From Caballeronia ptereochthonis (GTDB taxonomy: Bacteria; Pseudomonadota; Gammaproteobacteria; Burkholderiales; Burkholderiaceae): DNA of 64,000 nt. The stretch is taken from positions 62,001-126,000 of the forward strand of contig NZ_FCOB02000008.1 in assembly GCF_001545075.1 (NCBI RefSeq), written 5' to 3'. Below the pieces are notes generated by a model. That model saw only the letters and a program-made list of their open reading frames with translations, was not told the DNA's origin and made no database searches. Both the position numbers and the translations under genes were made by a program. Position 1 is the first letter of the stretch, and each line of letters opens with the position of its first letter. Below, in pieces: positions 56,089 to 64,000 of the stretch.

Positions 56089-57468
56089 TCAGCGCGTCGT
56101 TTCCAGCACCGCTTCGACCGCGCGGCCGATCGACAGGAGGGCGTCGTCCGCGTGCGGCGCGCCCGCGAGCATCAGACCGACGGGCGCCTCGCCGCGCGGA
56201 TGGCAGGGCAGCGACAGGCCGCAGGCGTCGAGGAAGTTGAAGACGGTCGGGTTGCGCAGGATGAGCGCGTTGGTGCGCGTGAAGGCGTCGTCGTCGGCTT
56301 CCAGTTCGGCGATGCGCGGCGGCAGCACGGGCACGGTCGGGCAGACGATCGCGTCGAAGCGCTGCCAGAGCGTCGTGCGCGCTTCCTCGATCATCGCGGC
56401 GCGCGCCTCGCACAGGTCGATGTAGTCGGCGGCGCTCGCCGCTTCGGCGCGCTTGAGGCGCGCGAACACCCGGGGATCGTATTCGCTCGCGTGCTCGGCC
56501 ATCAGCTTGCGATGCCACGCGTAGGCTTCGATCGCGACGAGCGGGTAGCGATTGATCTCGGGCAGACGGTCGAGCGGCGCGAAGCGCACGTCTTCCACGA
56601 GCGCGCCTGCCGCCGCCAGATGGTTGACCGCAGCGGCCACCGCATTCGCCACCGGCGTCTCGACGCCCTCCGTCACGTAGTTCGTCAGCACGCCGAGGCG
56701 CACGCCGTCGAGCGGACGCGTCGCGGGCACGCCGGGATCGCGCCCGGCGAGAATGCGATCGACGAGCGCGCAGCACGCGACCGACACGCCGATCGGCCCG
56801 AAGGAATCGAGTGTCTTCGAGAGCGGCACGCCGCCTTGCCTGGGGATGCGGCTCGCGGTCGGCTTGAAGCCGGTGATGCCGCACAGCGCGGCGGGGATGC
56901 GGATCGAGCCGCCGGTGTCGGTGCCGAGCGCGACGGCCGACATGCCGTCGGCGACCGAGGCCGCCGCGCCCGACGACGAGCCGCCCGCGATGCGCGCGTC
57001 GCCCGCCACGTCCGCGCGCCAGGGCGAGCGCGGCGTGCCGTAGTGCGGGTTGAGGCCGAGACCCGAGAACGCGAACTCGCTCATGTTGGTGCGCCCGACG
57101 ATCACGGCGCCCGCGCGGCGCAGGCGCGCGACTGCCACGGCATCGGCCTTGGCGGGCGTGGCGTCCTGCAGCGCTTTCGAGCCGGCGCGCGTCACCTGGC
57201 CTTCGATATCGAAGAGATCCTTGATCGAGACCGGAATGCCCGCGAGCGGCGAAAGCACGGTGCCGGCGCGGCGCAGCGCATCGTGCGCGTCGGCGGCGGC
57301 GCGGGCGTGCTCCGCGTCGACGTGGAGAAAGACGGTCGAGCCCTGGCTCGCTGGGTCCGCGATGCGCTCGAGCGCCGCCTCGACGAGCGCGCGGCTCGTC
57401 GTGCGGCCGGAGCGAAGATCGGCGGCGAGTTGGGCGAGAGGGGCGAACTGCGGCGAAGTAGTCGGCAT
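56089..57468 (-). CDS. Amidase-signature-family hydrolase
   Basis: 459 aa. The Ser-cis-Ser-Lys triad is intact: lysine in VSIKDLFD near residue 82, cis-Ser in [16 protein letters not shown] near 158, nucleophile in [17 protein letters not shown] near 182. GatA-like but there is no gatC or gatB nearby, so it is a stand-alone amidase (possibly allophanate/aryl-amide/indoleacetamide hydrolase-like) of unknown substrate. Start at ATG 57468 ([18 protein letters not shown]). Next to dsbB but separated by 115 bp. Confidence 0.88.
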   Translation of the reverse strand: MPTTSPQFAPLAQLAADLRSGRTTSRALVEAALERIADPASQGSTVFLHVDAEHARAAADAHDALRRAGTVLSPLAGIPVSIKDLFDIEGQVTRAGSKALQDATPAKADAVAVARLRRAGAVIVGRTNMSEFAFSGLGLNPHYGTPRSPWRADVAGDARIAGGSSSGAAASVADGMSAVALGTDTGGSIRIPAALCGITGFKPTASRIPRQGGVPLSKTLDSFGPIGVSVACCALVDRILAGRDPGVPATRPLDGVRLGVLTNYVTEGVETPVANAVAAAVNHLAAAGALVEDVRFAPLDRLPEINRYPLVAIEAYAWHRKLMAEHASEYDPRVFARLKRAEAASAADYIDLCEARAAMIEEARTTLWQRFDAIVCPTVPVLPPRIAELEADDDAFTRTNALILRNPTVFNFLDACGLSLPCHPRGEAPVGLMLAGAPHADDALLSIGRAVEAVLETTR

Positions 57469-57696
57469 GGCGTCGGGCAGTGACGTGGCCGTTTGCGAAA
57501 CACCGGGCGCAGGCGCTGCGCTTCGCGAACGGCGGCCCGATGCGAGGCGTGATGCGCCCCGCACCGGCGGTGAATGGGCGGGCGCGTCGTCTGGCGTGTG
57601 GCTCGGGCGCCCAGGGTGGCTGTCATTCTAAGCCAGCGCGGTAAGAAATACGCATCGCGCAAGAGGAAGCGCGCACGCGCGCCGATGAAACGCCGC

Positions 57697-59079
57697 TCAG
57701 ATCGTCCGCGAGAAGCGTCGCAGGCTGGCCTGCCCGAGATAGCGGTCGAACACGGACGCGACGTTGCGCACCAGCATGCGTCCCGCGGGAAGCACGCGGA
57801 TCGCGTCGCGCGAGAGGTCGATGAGACCGTCGTCGGCCATCGGCGCGAGGCGCGCGAGCTCTCCCGAGAACGCGGCGGAAAACTCGATGCCGTGTGCTTC
57901 CCCGACATCGTCGAAGCGCAGCTCGCCGCCGCACATGAGCCGCATGATGATGTCGCGGCGCAGCGCGTCGTCGGCGGAAAGACGCACGCCGCGCGCGATG
58001 GCGAGCTCGCCCGCGTCGATCGCGGCGGCGTAGTCGGCGAGCTCGCGGGCGTTTTGTGCGTAGACGTCGCCGACCTTACCGATCGACGACGCGCCGATGC
58101 CGATCAGATCGCAATCCGCATGCGTGCTGTAGCCCTGGAAGTTGCGCTGGAGCGTGCCCGCCTCGAACGCGCGCGCGAGCTCGTCGCCGGGCAGCGCGAA
58201 GTGATCCATGCCGATGTACACGTAGCCCGCCTCGCGCATGCGCGCGATCACGCGCTCGAGAATGGCGAGGCGCACGGCCGGCGAGGGCAGCGCGCTTTCG
58301 TCGATCTGGCGCTGCATCTTGAAGAGCGTCGGCATGTGCGCGTAGCCAAACACGGAGACGCGATCCGGCGCGAGGTCGATGATCGCGTCGAGCGTGCGCG
58401 CGAAGCTCTCGACACTCTGATGCGGCAGGCCGTAGATCAGATCGACGCTCACCGATTTGAAGCCCTGCTTGCGCGCGGCGTCGAGCACGGTCTCGGTCAT
58501 CGCGCGCGGCTGGATGCGGTTGACCGCGCGCTGCACGCGCTCGTCGAAGTCCTGCACGCCGAGGCTCAGACGGTTGAAGCCGAGCTCGCGCAGCAAGGTG
58601 ATGGTTTGCGCCGATGCCTCGCGCGGATCGACTTCGATCGAGTATTCCGCGCGCTCGTCGGGAACGAGATTGAAGTGCCTGGCGGTCGCGGACATCAGTT
58701 CGGCCATCTCGGCGTGCGAGAGGAAGGTCGGCGTGCCGCCGCCCCAGTGCAGCTGCGTGACGGGTCGCGCCGTGTCGAAGAGCGCGGCCTGCATCGCCAG
58801 TTCGCGCTTCATGCGATCGAGGTACGGCCGCGCGTGCGCGCGATTCTTCGTCGCGACCTTGTTGCAGCCGCAATAGAAGCAGACGGTGTCGCAGAACGGG
58901 ATGTGGAAGTAGAGCGAGAGATCGGCCGTGGCGCCGCCGTTGCGCGCCGCTGCGCGGTAATGCGCGGTGTCGAAGGAATCGGTGAACTGGACGGCGGTCG
59001 GATAGGACGTGTAGCGCGGGCCGTGCGCATCGTAGCGCGTGAGCAGGTCGGGACGGAAGAGCGGGGCGGCGGGTGTCAT
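57697..59079 (-). CDS. hemN: Oxygen-independent coproporphyrinogen III oxidase
   Basis: Anaerobic heme synthesis: decarboxylates two propionates of coproporphyrinogen III. 460 aa, full HemN length. The radical SAM motif is YFHIPFCDTVCFYCGCNK near residue 57 (Cys-x3-Cys-x2-Cys, plus the extra Cys used by HemN), preceded by GPRYTSYPTAVQF, the coproporphyrinogen-binding N-terminal stretch absent in HemW. Further SAM contacts in WGGGTPTFL and EVDPREA. Divergent from the ykgJ-like gene. No FNR box was noticed upstream. Confidence 0.95.
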   Translation of the reverse strand: MTPAAPLFRPDLLTRYDAHGPRYTSYPTAVQFTDSFDTAHYRAAARNGGATADLSLYFHIPFCDTVCFYCGCNKVATKNRAHARPYLDRMKRELAMQAALFDTARPVTQLHWGGGTPTFLSHAEMAELMSATARHFNLVPDERAEYSIEVDPREASAQTITLLRELGFNRLSLGVQDFDERVQRAVNRIQPRAMTETVLDAARKQGFKSVSVDLIYGLPHQSVESFARTLDAIIDLAPDRVSVFGYAHMPTLFKMQRQIDESALPSPAVRLAILERVIARMREAGYVYIGMDHFALPGDELARAFEAGTLQRNFQGYSTHADCDLIGIGASSIGKVGDVYAQNARELADYAAAIDAGELAIARGVRLSADDALRRDIIMRLMCGGELRFDDVGEAHGIEFSAAFSGELARLAPMADDGLIDLSRDAIRVLPAGRMLVRNVASVFDRYLGQASLRRFSRTI

Positions 59080-59234
59080 GGCGGGCCTCTGGGGATCGAC
59101 CGAGTCTAGTGCGACGTTGCGCGCCGGCGTTGCGTGATAAGGTCGCAGCCCGCCCGCTCCGATTTGACGAAGCGCAAAGGCGAGGCATGGGACAATGCGG
59201 GTTTGGTCCGTTGTCTCTGCCGTTCAATACCGTC

Positions 59235-59528
59235 ATGCCGATCGATTCCTCGCCTCATGCCTGCCGCGAGGGGTGCGGCGCGTGCTGCATCGCGCCTTCC
59301 ATCTCGAGCCCGATTCCGGGGATGCCGGATGGAAAGCGCGCGGGCGAGCGCTGCGCGCAGCTTGGCGACGATTGGCGCTGCAGGATTTTTGGCGATCCGC
59401 GGCGGCCCGCTTGTTGCAGCGGCTTGCAGCCTTCCGACGATATGTGCGGGGAGACGCGCGAGCATGCGCTGGTGTGGATCGAGCGGCTGGAGATCGAGAC
59501 GCAGCCGCGCGCGACGCAACTGTCATGA
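59235..59528 (+). CDS. YkgJ-family zinc/iron-binding cysteine-cluster protein
   Basis: 97 aa. It has eight cysteines in the family pattern: CREGCGACCIAPS at residues 9-21, then GERCAQLGDDWRCRIFGDPRRPACC near residues 38-61 and a final one in DMCGETRE. Family members (UPF0153/YkgJ) are presumed to bind a metal or Fe-S cluster. The longer upstream in-frame sequence lacks cysteine pattern, so I start at ATG 59235 (MPIDSSPHACREG). Confidence 0.85.
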   Translation: MPIDSSPHACREGCGACCIAPSISSPIPGMPDGKRAGERCAQLGDDWRCRIFGDPRRPACCSGLQPSDDMCGETREHALVWIERLEIETQPRATQLS

Positions 59529-59599
59529 CGATCGACGGTCCAAATCCCGAACCGCGCCGCCCGGCGCCGACTTGAAGAAATAGCACTGGAGGATCACGC

Positions 59600-60193
59600 A
59601 TGACGGAACCCGTCGCGCCGCTGCGGCGCCGGTTCGTGCTGGCAGGGCTGACGGCGCTGCCAGCACTCGCACTCTCATCGACTGCCCATGCCGCGTCGAA
59701 CTCGATATTCCCCTTCATTCCGGACCACTACACATTTTCGACGCAGCAGGTGCAGGCCGCGGTCGCCCGCAAGTTCCCGCTGCAACGCACCGCCTCGCAG
59801 ATCTTCGACGTCGTCCTGAGCAACCCCGTCGTCGGCATGGCGGCGGAGCGCAATCGCGTGACGGTGCGCGTCGATGCGCGCCTCGCGACGCCCTTCATGC
59901 CGAATCCCGTGAGCGGCGCATTCACGCTCTCGACGCAACTCGGCTACGACGCGCCGAGCCGCTCGGTCATCCTCGTCTCGCCCACAGTCGACGACGCGCA
60001 ATTCGCCGGCGACGCCGCCCCGTACAACCAGCAGATCGCTTCGGTCGGCGCGCAACTCGCGGCGCAACTGCTCGATCGCTATCCGATCCACACCTTCAAG
60101 CCCGAGGAACTCCAGTTCGCCGGCGTTTCTTACGAACCCGGTACAATCACAGTCCTTACAAACGGCATACGTGTGCAGATCGTCGAGAAGTAA
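59600..60193 (+). CDS. DUF1439 periplasmic protein
   Basis: 197 aa. The N-terminus [21 protein letters not shown] has an arginine run before the hydrophobic core, ending in AHAAS (cleavage near residue 32); it is a Sec signal peptide with a Tat-like look. The mature domain matches the DUF1439 pattern ([20 protein letters not shown] at its start and [20 protein letters not shown] strand at the end). GGAGGATC precedes the ATG. 62 bp upstream of uppP. Confidence 0.78.
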   Translation: MTEPVAPLRRRFVLAGLTALPALALSSTAHAASNSIFPFIPDHYTFSTQQVQAAVARKFPLQRTASQIFDVVLSNPVVGMAAERNRVTVRVDARLATPFMPNPVSGAFTLSTQLGYDAPSRSVILVSPTVDDAQFAGDAAPYNQQIASVGAQLAAQLLDRYPIHTFKPEELQFAGVSYEPGTITVLTNGIRVQIVEK

Positions 60194-60255
60194 CTCGAAA
60201 TCTCCGCGGGCGGTGCTCCAAAACCAACGGCTACAACGACGAACAAGGGCTGCGG

Positions 60256-61089
60256 ATGGACTGGATACTGATGTTTAAGGCGCTCATTCTGGGCATCGTC
60301 GAGGGGTTGACCGAATTTCTGCCGGTCTCGAGCACCGGACATCTGATCGTCGCGGGCAGTCTCCTGAACTTCACCGATGCGCAATCGAAAACGTTCGACG
60401 TCGTCATCCAGTTCGGCGCGATCCTCGCGATCTGCTGGGAGTACCGCGCCAAGATCGGCTCGGTGGTCACCGGGCTGCCGGCGCGTGCCGATGCGCGGCG
60501 CTTCACGCTGAACGTGATCATCGCGACGATTCCGGCCATCGTGCTCGGGCTGCTGTTCGAAAAAAGCATCAAGACGGTGCTGTTCTCGCCGGTGCCGGTG
60601 TCGGTGGCGCTGATCGTCGGCGGCATCGTGATTCTCTGGGCGGAGTCGCGCCAGCGTGATCGCGCCGCGGCGCCGCGCGTGCAATCCGTCGACGACCTTT
60701 CCTATTCGGATGCCTTCAAGGTCGGACTCGCGCAATGCTTCGCCCTGATTCCCGGCACGTCGCGCTCCGGCTCCACCATCATCGGCGGCATGATCTTCGG
60801 GCTCGAGCGGCGCGTCGCCACGGAGTTCTCCTTCTTCCTCGCCATCCCGATCATCTTCGGCGCGACGCTCTACGAAATGGCGAAGTACTGGCGCACGCTC
60901 ACCGTGAACGATCTGGGACTCTTCACCATCGGGCTGGTGGCGGCGTTCGTGAGCGCCTTCGTCTGCGTGCGCTGGCTGCTGCGCTACGTCGCCTCGCACG
61001 ATTTCACCGCGTTCGCGTGGTATCGCATCGGCTTCGGCTTGCTGATCCTGATCGTCGGGTATAGCGGCGGGTTGAGCTGGGCCGACTGA
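60256..61089 (+). CDS. uppP: Undecaprenyl-diphosphatase (BacA/UppP)
   Basis: 277 aa membrane phosphatase recycling undecaprenyl pyrophosphate for peptidoglycan and O-antigen synthesis; confers bacitracin tolerance. The two catalytic motifs are intact: [20 protein letters not shown] at residues 13-32 and [17 protein letters not shown] near 165-181. About eight helices; length is normal. A strong terminator follows at once, and the group II intron sits right behind that. Confidence 0.97.
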   Translation: MDWILMFKALILGIVEGLTEFLPVSSTGHLIVAGSLLNFTDAQSKTFDVVIQFGAILAICWEYRAKIGSVVTGLPARADARRFTLNVIIATIPAIVLGLLFEKSIKTVLFSPVPVSVALIVGGIVILWAESRQRDRAAAPRVQSVDDLSYSDAFKVGLAQCFALIPGTSRSGSTIIGGMIFGLERRVATEFSFFLAIPIIFGATLYEMAKYWRTLTVNDLGLFTIGLVAAFVSAFVCVRWLLRYVASHDFTAFAWYRIGFGLLILIVGYSGGLSWAD

Positions 61090-61108
61090 TTTGTCGCGCC
61101 CCATGACG

Positions 61109-61140
61109 AAACGCCACGGCTTGCCGTGGCGTTTTCGTTT
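61109..61140 (+). terminator. Intrinsic terminator of uppP, target of the intron
   Basis: AAACGCCACGG and CCGTGGCGTTT pair over 11 bp with a CTTG loop, followed by TTCGTTT. The intron's first base is the very next position. Confidence 0.88.
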
Positions 61141-62995
61141 GTGCGCCCAGCATGGGCGCACTCCTGCGGGTGCAAGTCCCGCCATAAGCTGGTCGCAGCG
61201 AATGAAGTGAAGCGCAACTGCATGAGGGCGACCGAGTGTTGGGGAGGAAGCGTGGAGCGTAAATCGCGAGCCGATGAACAAGAACTGCATAGAAGGCGCT
61301 GTCAAGCAGGGTGAGCGGGCAAACAACCGCGAAACTCTCGTGACCAAGGCGAGACGGCGTAATTGCGGCGGTTGTGCGATGAAGGAGTGCGTTCTTACCT
61401 GGGGAGATCTCGCCTCATGCCTGAAAGGGTGACGGCGTCGAGTCGGAGCGAGAAGTCAGCAGAGGTCGTAGTAGTCACAGGACAGGTCGATGAGACCGGA
61501 GCTAGTGACGAAGGGCCGAACGAGAAGGAGTGTCCAGCGTCATGTCGATGCGGCAGGCAATGCGTCAGATGCCCGCGCAAGCGGGGCGAGCGGGAGGCAC
61601 GCGCGGTGAAGCTGCGTCTACGCCCATGAGCGACGAAGCCTGTTGCCCGCGCCATGAATCCGGGGACACAGGGTCATCGCTGCTGCAAGCGGCGCTGACG
61701 AGAGAGAACCTGAAGCAGGCGTTCAAAAGGGTACGGGCTAACAAGGGAGCTGCTGGCGTGGACGGTCTGGATCTTGACCAGACTTCGCGCCATCTGGTGA
61801 CGGCGTGGCCGGCGATCCGGGAACAGTTGCTGAAGGGGACGTATCGGCCCAGTCCGGTACGGCGGGTGACGATCCCGAAACCTGACGGAGGTGAGCGCGA
61901 GCTTGGCATCCCGACGGTGACGGACCGGCTGATCCAGCAGGCGTTGCTGCAGGTGCTGCAACCGGTTCTGGATCCTACCTTCAGCGAGCACAGCTACGGT
62001 TTCCGGCCCAGACGGCGTGCGCACGACGCGGTGCTTGCCGCGCAGTCGTACGTGCAGTCGGGTCGGCGAATCGTGGTGGACGTCGATCTCGAGAAGTTCT
62101 TCGACCGGGTCAACCACGACATCCTGATCGACCGTCTACAGAAACGTATCGGAGACCCCGGGGTGATCCGGCTGATCCGGACGTATCTGTCGAGCGGCAT
62201 CAAGGATGGCGGCGCAATCCAGCAGCGCGAACAGGGCACGCCGCAGGGCGGGCCGTTATCGCCGCTGCTGGCCAACGTGTTGCTCGATGAGGTGGACAAG
62301 GAACTGGAGCGGCGCGGCCACTGCTTCGTGCGCTATGCCGACGATGCGAACGTCTATGTTCGCAGCCGTCGTGCTGGCGAACGGGTGATGGCGCTGCTGC
62401 GTCGTCTGTATGGGCGACTGCGATTGAAGGTCAACGAGACCAAAAGCGCGGTGGCCAGTGTGTTCGGTCGTAAGTTTCTGGGCTACAGCCTGTGGGTAGC
62501 GTCCGGCGGTGTGGTCAAACGCAAGGTGGCGGCCAAAGCGCTGCTGGCGTTCAAACACCGGATTCGTGAACTGAGCGGCCGAAGTGGCGGGCGGAGCATG
62601 AAGGACGTGGTGGAACGATTACGGCCCTATGTGCTGGGCTGGAAGGCGTACTTCCGATTGGCGCAAACGCCATGGGTCTGGCTCGTTCTCGACAAGTGGA
62701 TGCGTCACCGGCTGCGTGCCATCCAGCTTAAACAATGGCGCCGCGGTCCGACCATCTACCGGGAACTGCGTGCGCTGGGCGCACCGCCTGCTGTGGCACA
62801 ACAGGTGGCGGCGAACAGCCGTCGCTGGTGGCGTAACAGCGGCAAGCTTCTGAATAGCGTGCTGAGCCTTGCATACTTCGCTCGGCTGGGCGTACTTCGA
62901 CTCTCTTAACCTCAACTTCCCGAACCGCCCGGTGCGGACCCGCATGCCGGGTGGTGGGGCAGGGGTACGGTCTCATGGCCGTCCCCTATGCCGAT
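61141..62995 (+). mobile_element. Group II intron, bacterial class C
   Basis: About 1.85 kb. The 5' end is GTGCGCCC, matching the group II consensus GUGYG, and folds as a hairpin with GGGCGCAC. The 400-bp 5' RNA part precedes the maturase gene. Near the 3' end domain V is recognisable (62922-62957): a 9-bp lower stem (ACCGCCCGG/CCGGGTGGT), a 2-nt bulge (TG), a 4-bp upper stem (TGCG/CGCA) with loop GACC, and a CGC triad, as in class C. Domain VI follows, and a GAT 3' end near 62995 fits the AY rule. Insertion directly after the uppP terminator is the class C targeting habit. The 3' boundary is accurate to a few bases. Confidence 0.85.
61542..62909 (+). CDS. ltrA: Group II intron reverse transcriptase/maturase
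   Basis: 455 aa from ATG 61542 (AAGGAG eleven bases upstream; a GTG four codons earlier is an alternative). RT blocks are complete, with IPKPDGGERELGIPTVTDRLIQQ, QGTPQGGPLSPLLANVLLDEVD, and the catalytic FVRYADDANVYV. Maturase domain X follows (RDVVERLRPYVLGWKAYFRLAQT-like segment). The chain ends soon after, with no HNH endonuclease, typical of class C introns. There are no stops or frameshifts, so the element may still be active. Its base composition is slightly different from neighbours. Confidence 0.94.
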   Translation: MSMRQAMRQMPAQAGRAGGTRGEAASTPMSDEACCPRHESGDTGSSLLQAALTRENLKQAFKRVRANKGAAGVDGLDLDQTSRHLVTAWPAIREQLLKGTYRPSPVRRVTIPKPDGGERELGIPTVTDRLIQQALLQVLQPVLDPTFSEHSYGFRPRRRAHDAVLAAQSYVQSGRRIVVDVDLEKFFDRVNHDILIDRLQKRIGDPGVIRLIRTYLSSGIKDGGAIQQREQGTPQGGPLSPLLANVLLDEVDKELERRGHCFVRYADDANVYVRSRRAGERVMALLRRLYGRLRLKVNETKSAVASVFGRKFLGYSLWVASGGVVKRKVAAKALLAFKHRIRELSGRSGGRSMKDVVERLRPYVLGWKAYFRLAQTPWVWLVLDKWMRHRLRAIQLKQWRRGPTIYRELRALGAPPAVAQQVAANSRRWWRNSGKLLNSVLSLAYFARLGVLRLS

Positions 62996-63005
62996 TCCCC
63001 CGCGC

Positions 63006-63752
63006 TCAGCGGCGGCGGAACATCAGGTCCCACACACCGTGTCCGAGCCGCAATCCGCGCTGCTCGAACTTCGTGACCGGACGGAACTCCGGGCGCGGCG
63101 CATAGCCGTCGGCGGTGTTTTCCAGCGCGGGCTCCGCCGCGAGCACTTCGAGCATCTGCTCGGCGTAGTTCTGCCAGTCGGTCGCCAGATGGATGTAGCC
63201 GCGGGGTCTCATACGCGAAACGAGCAGCGCGACGAACTTCGGCTGAATCAGGCGGCGCTTGTGATGCCGCGACTTGTGCCACGGATCGGGGAAGTAGATG
63301 TGCACGCCGTCCAGGCTTTCGGGCGCGATCATGTGCTCGAGCACTTCCACGGCGTCGTGCTGAAGGATGCGGATGTTGCCGAGCCCTCGCTCGCCGATCA
63401 GCTTCAGGAGCGCTCCGACGCCCGGCTCATGCACTTCCACGCCGATGAAGTCGTCGCCCGGCCGGGTGGCGGCGATTTCCGCCGTGGTCGCGCCCATGCC
63501 GAAGCCGATTTCCAGCACGCGCGGCGCCTGGCGTCCGAACAGCGCGTCCCAGTCGGCGAGCTGCGGGGCGTAGGGCACGACATAGCGCGGACCGAGTTCG
63601 TCGATGGCGCGCTGCTGGCCCACCGAGACGCGGCCCGCGCGCGTGACGAAGCTGCGGATACGGCGATGGTGCAGCATGGATGCTTCACTTTCGGCGGGGT
63701 GGCCGACGGGGTCGTTGGTGTCGGCGGCGTCGTCCTGGGAATCGTGGTTCAT
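63006..63752 (-). CDS. trmB: tRNA (guanine-N7-)-methyltransferase
   Basis: Makes m7G46 in tRNA variable loops. 248 aa. SAM motif I is [33 protein letters not shown]; the catalytic/tRNA-binding segment [21 protein letters not shown] is unmistakable, and [13 protein letters not shown] and [15 protein letters not shown] complete the C-terminus. Start at ATG 63752 ([15 protein letters not shown]), with an acidic N-terminal extension of about 40 aa. Its stop codon is only about 10 bp from the intron's 3' end. Confidence 0.96.
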   Translation of the reverse strand: MNHDSQDDAADTNDPVGHPAESEASMLHHRRIRSFVTRAGRVSVGQQRAIDELGPRYVVPYAPQLADWDALFGRQAPRVLEIGFGMGATTAEIAATRPGDDFIGVEVHEPGVGALLKLIGERGLGNIRILQHDAVEVLEHMIAPESLDGVHIYFPDPWHKSRHHKRRLIQPKFVALLVSRMRPRGYIHLATDWQNYAEQMLEVLAAEPALENTADGYAPRPEFRPVTKFEQRGLRLGHGVWDLMFRRR

Positions 63753-63788
63753 GGCGAGGCGATGCGGGAAACTAATGCGGGAAACTAA

Positions 63789-63820
63789 AAAGCCGCCCAA
63801 GCGTGACTTAGGGCGGCTTT
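63789..63820 (-). terminator. Intrinsic terminator of tRNA-Gly(CCC)
   Basis: On the minus strand AAAGCCGCCC and GGGCGGCTTT pair over 10 bp with a 12-nt loop, followed by TTAG. It lies just upstream of the trmB start, so trmB needs its own promoter or read-through. Confidence 0.8.
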
Positions 63821-63831
63821 CGCGGTGATTC

Positions 63832-63906
63832 TGGAGCGGGCGATGGGAATCGAACCCACGTCAGTAGCTTGGGAAGCTACGGTAATAGCCATTATACGAC
63901 GCCCGC
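63832..63906 (-). tRNA. tRNA-Gly (anticodon CCC)
   Basis: 75 nt with encoded CCA (63832-63834). Acceptor stem GCGGGCG/CGCCCGC, anticodon stem-loop GTAGC-TTCCCAA-GCTAC with CCC at positions 34-36, T-loop TTCGATTCC. Reads GGG. Confidence 0.95.
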
Positions 63907-63917
63907 GTGAGCCGCAT

Positions 63918-63923
63918 ATTGTA
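63918..63923 (-). promoter_or_regulatory. -10 element of tRNA-Gly(CCC)
   Basis: TACAAT on the minus strand, 11 bp upstream of the mature tRNA 5' end; identical hexamer to that of tRNA-Ser(UGA). Confidence 0.5.
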
Positions 63924-63969
63924 AGCGCAACGCGCCCGGGGGCGCAATTGCGCGCCTGTCATCGGGTCT

Positions 63970-64000
63970 TCAGATTCCGAACAAGGTCATCGACACCGCG
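63970..64000 (-). CDS. C-terminal end of a minus-strand gene (fragment)
   Basis: The last ten codons of an open frame read AVSMTLFGI followed by TGA at 63970-63972. The hydrophobic end would suit a membrane protein, but the fragment is too short to identify, and the frame may be open by chance. Confidence 0.3.
   Translation of the reverse strand, partial: AVSMTLFGI

Noticed and set aside
61141..62995. Possible insertion sequence or prophage remnant behind uppP
   Set aside because: There are no terminal inverted repeats, target duplication or transposase; the reverse transcriptase and domain V identify a group II intron.

Overview
The window looks like a stretch of chromosome from a member of the Burkholderiaceae, closest in style to Paraburkholderia/Caballeronia/Burkholderia. 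This rests on uniformly high GC with codon use to match, a Burkholderia-type trimeric porin, a YXWGXW-repeat protein, and familiar gene orders (rarA-serS-tRNA-Ser, minCDE, rph-rdgB-hemW, yicC-gmk-rpoZ-spoT-greB, xdhABC-guaD). The assignment is by recognition, not by search.

Layout. 1-2.6 kb: the first codons of a LysR-type regulator, a ureohydrolase (agmatinase family) and an NCS1 permease. 2.8-5.7 kb: rarA, serS and tRNA-Ser(CGA). 5.8-10 kb: a lipoprotein, map, a GNAT acetyltransferase and minCDE. 10.3-17 kb: accessory and envelope genes (YXWGXW protein, CLC antiporter, OpgC-like acyltransferase, MHS transporter, TonB-C-like lipoprotein, several very small proteins). 17.4-21.4 kb: tRNA-Ser(UGA), then the minus-strand run rph-rdgB-hemW-MFS, coupled by overlapping starts and stops. 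21.6-27.7 kb: yicC-gmk-rpoZ-spoT, a NinX-like protein, three identical tRNA-Arg(ACG) genes in a perfect 166-bp tandem repeat, and greB. 27.8-33.3 kb: a major porin, a strong small-RNA candidate beside it, a DnaQ/GIY-YIG fusion nuclease, a secreted chorismate mutase, a 49-aa protein and tRNA-Thr(CGT). 33.3-38.2 kb: fbp, pepN and a DUF4136 lipoprotein.

38.5-45.7 kb is the most distinctive locus: seven overlapping or closely spaced plus-strand genes that make 2-aminoethylphosphonate (AEP) from phosphoenolpyruvate (PEP mutase, phosphonopyruvate decarboxylase, AEP transaminase), activate it (two nucleotidyltransferases, one fused to the mutase), and probably attach it to a lipid (CDP-alcohol phosphotransferase). 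An Fe(II)/2-oxoglutarate oxygenase and a flippase-like membrane protein are built in. I read it as a phosphonolipid (possibly hydroxy-phosphonolipid) operon. 46.3-55.1 kb is a six-gene purine-base salvage/catabolic operon on the minus strand (xdhA-xdhB-xdhC-deaminase-permease-guaD). 55.4-61.1 kb: dsbB, an amidase, hemN, a YkgJ protein, a DUF1439 protein and uppP. A group IIC intron with an intact maturase sits exactly behind the uppP terminator (61.14-62.99 kb). The window closes with trmB, tRNA-Gly(CCC) and the last codons of a further minus-strand gene.

No CRISPR array, rRNA, prophage or insertion sequence was seen. Besides the phosphonate operon, the best candidates for something undescribed are the roughly 84-nt sRNA beside the porin gene and a second, weaker sRNA candidate downstream of tRNA-Ser(UGA).
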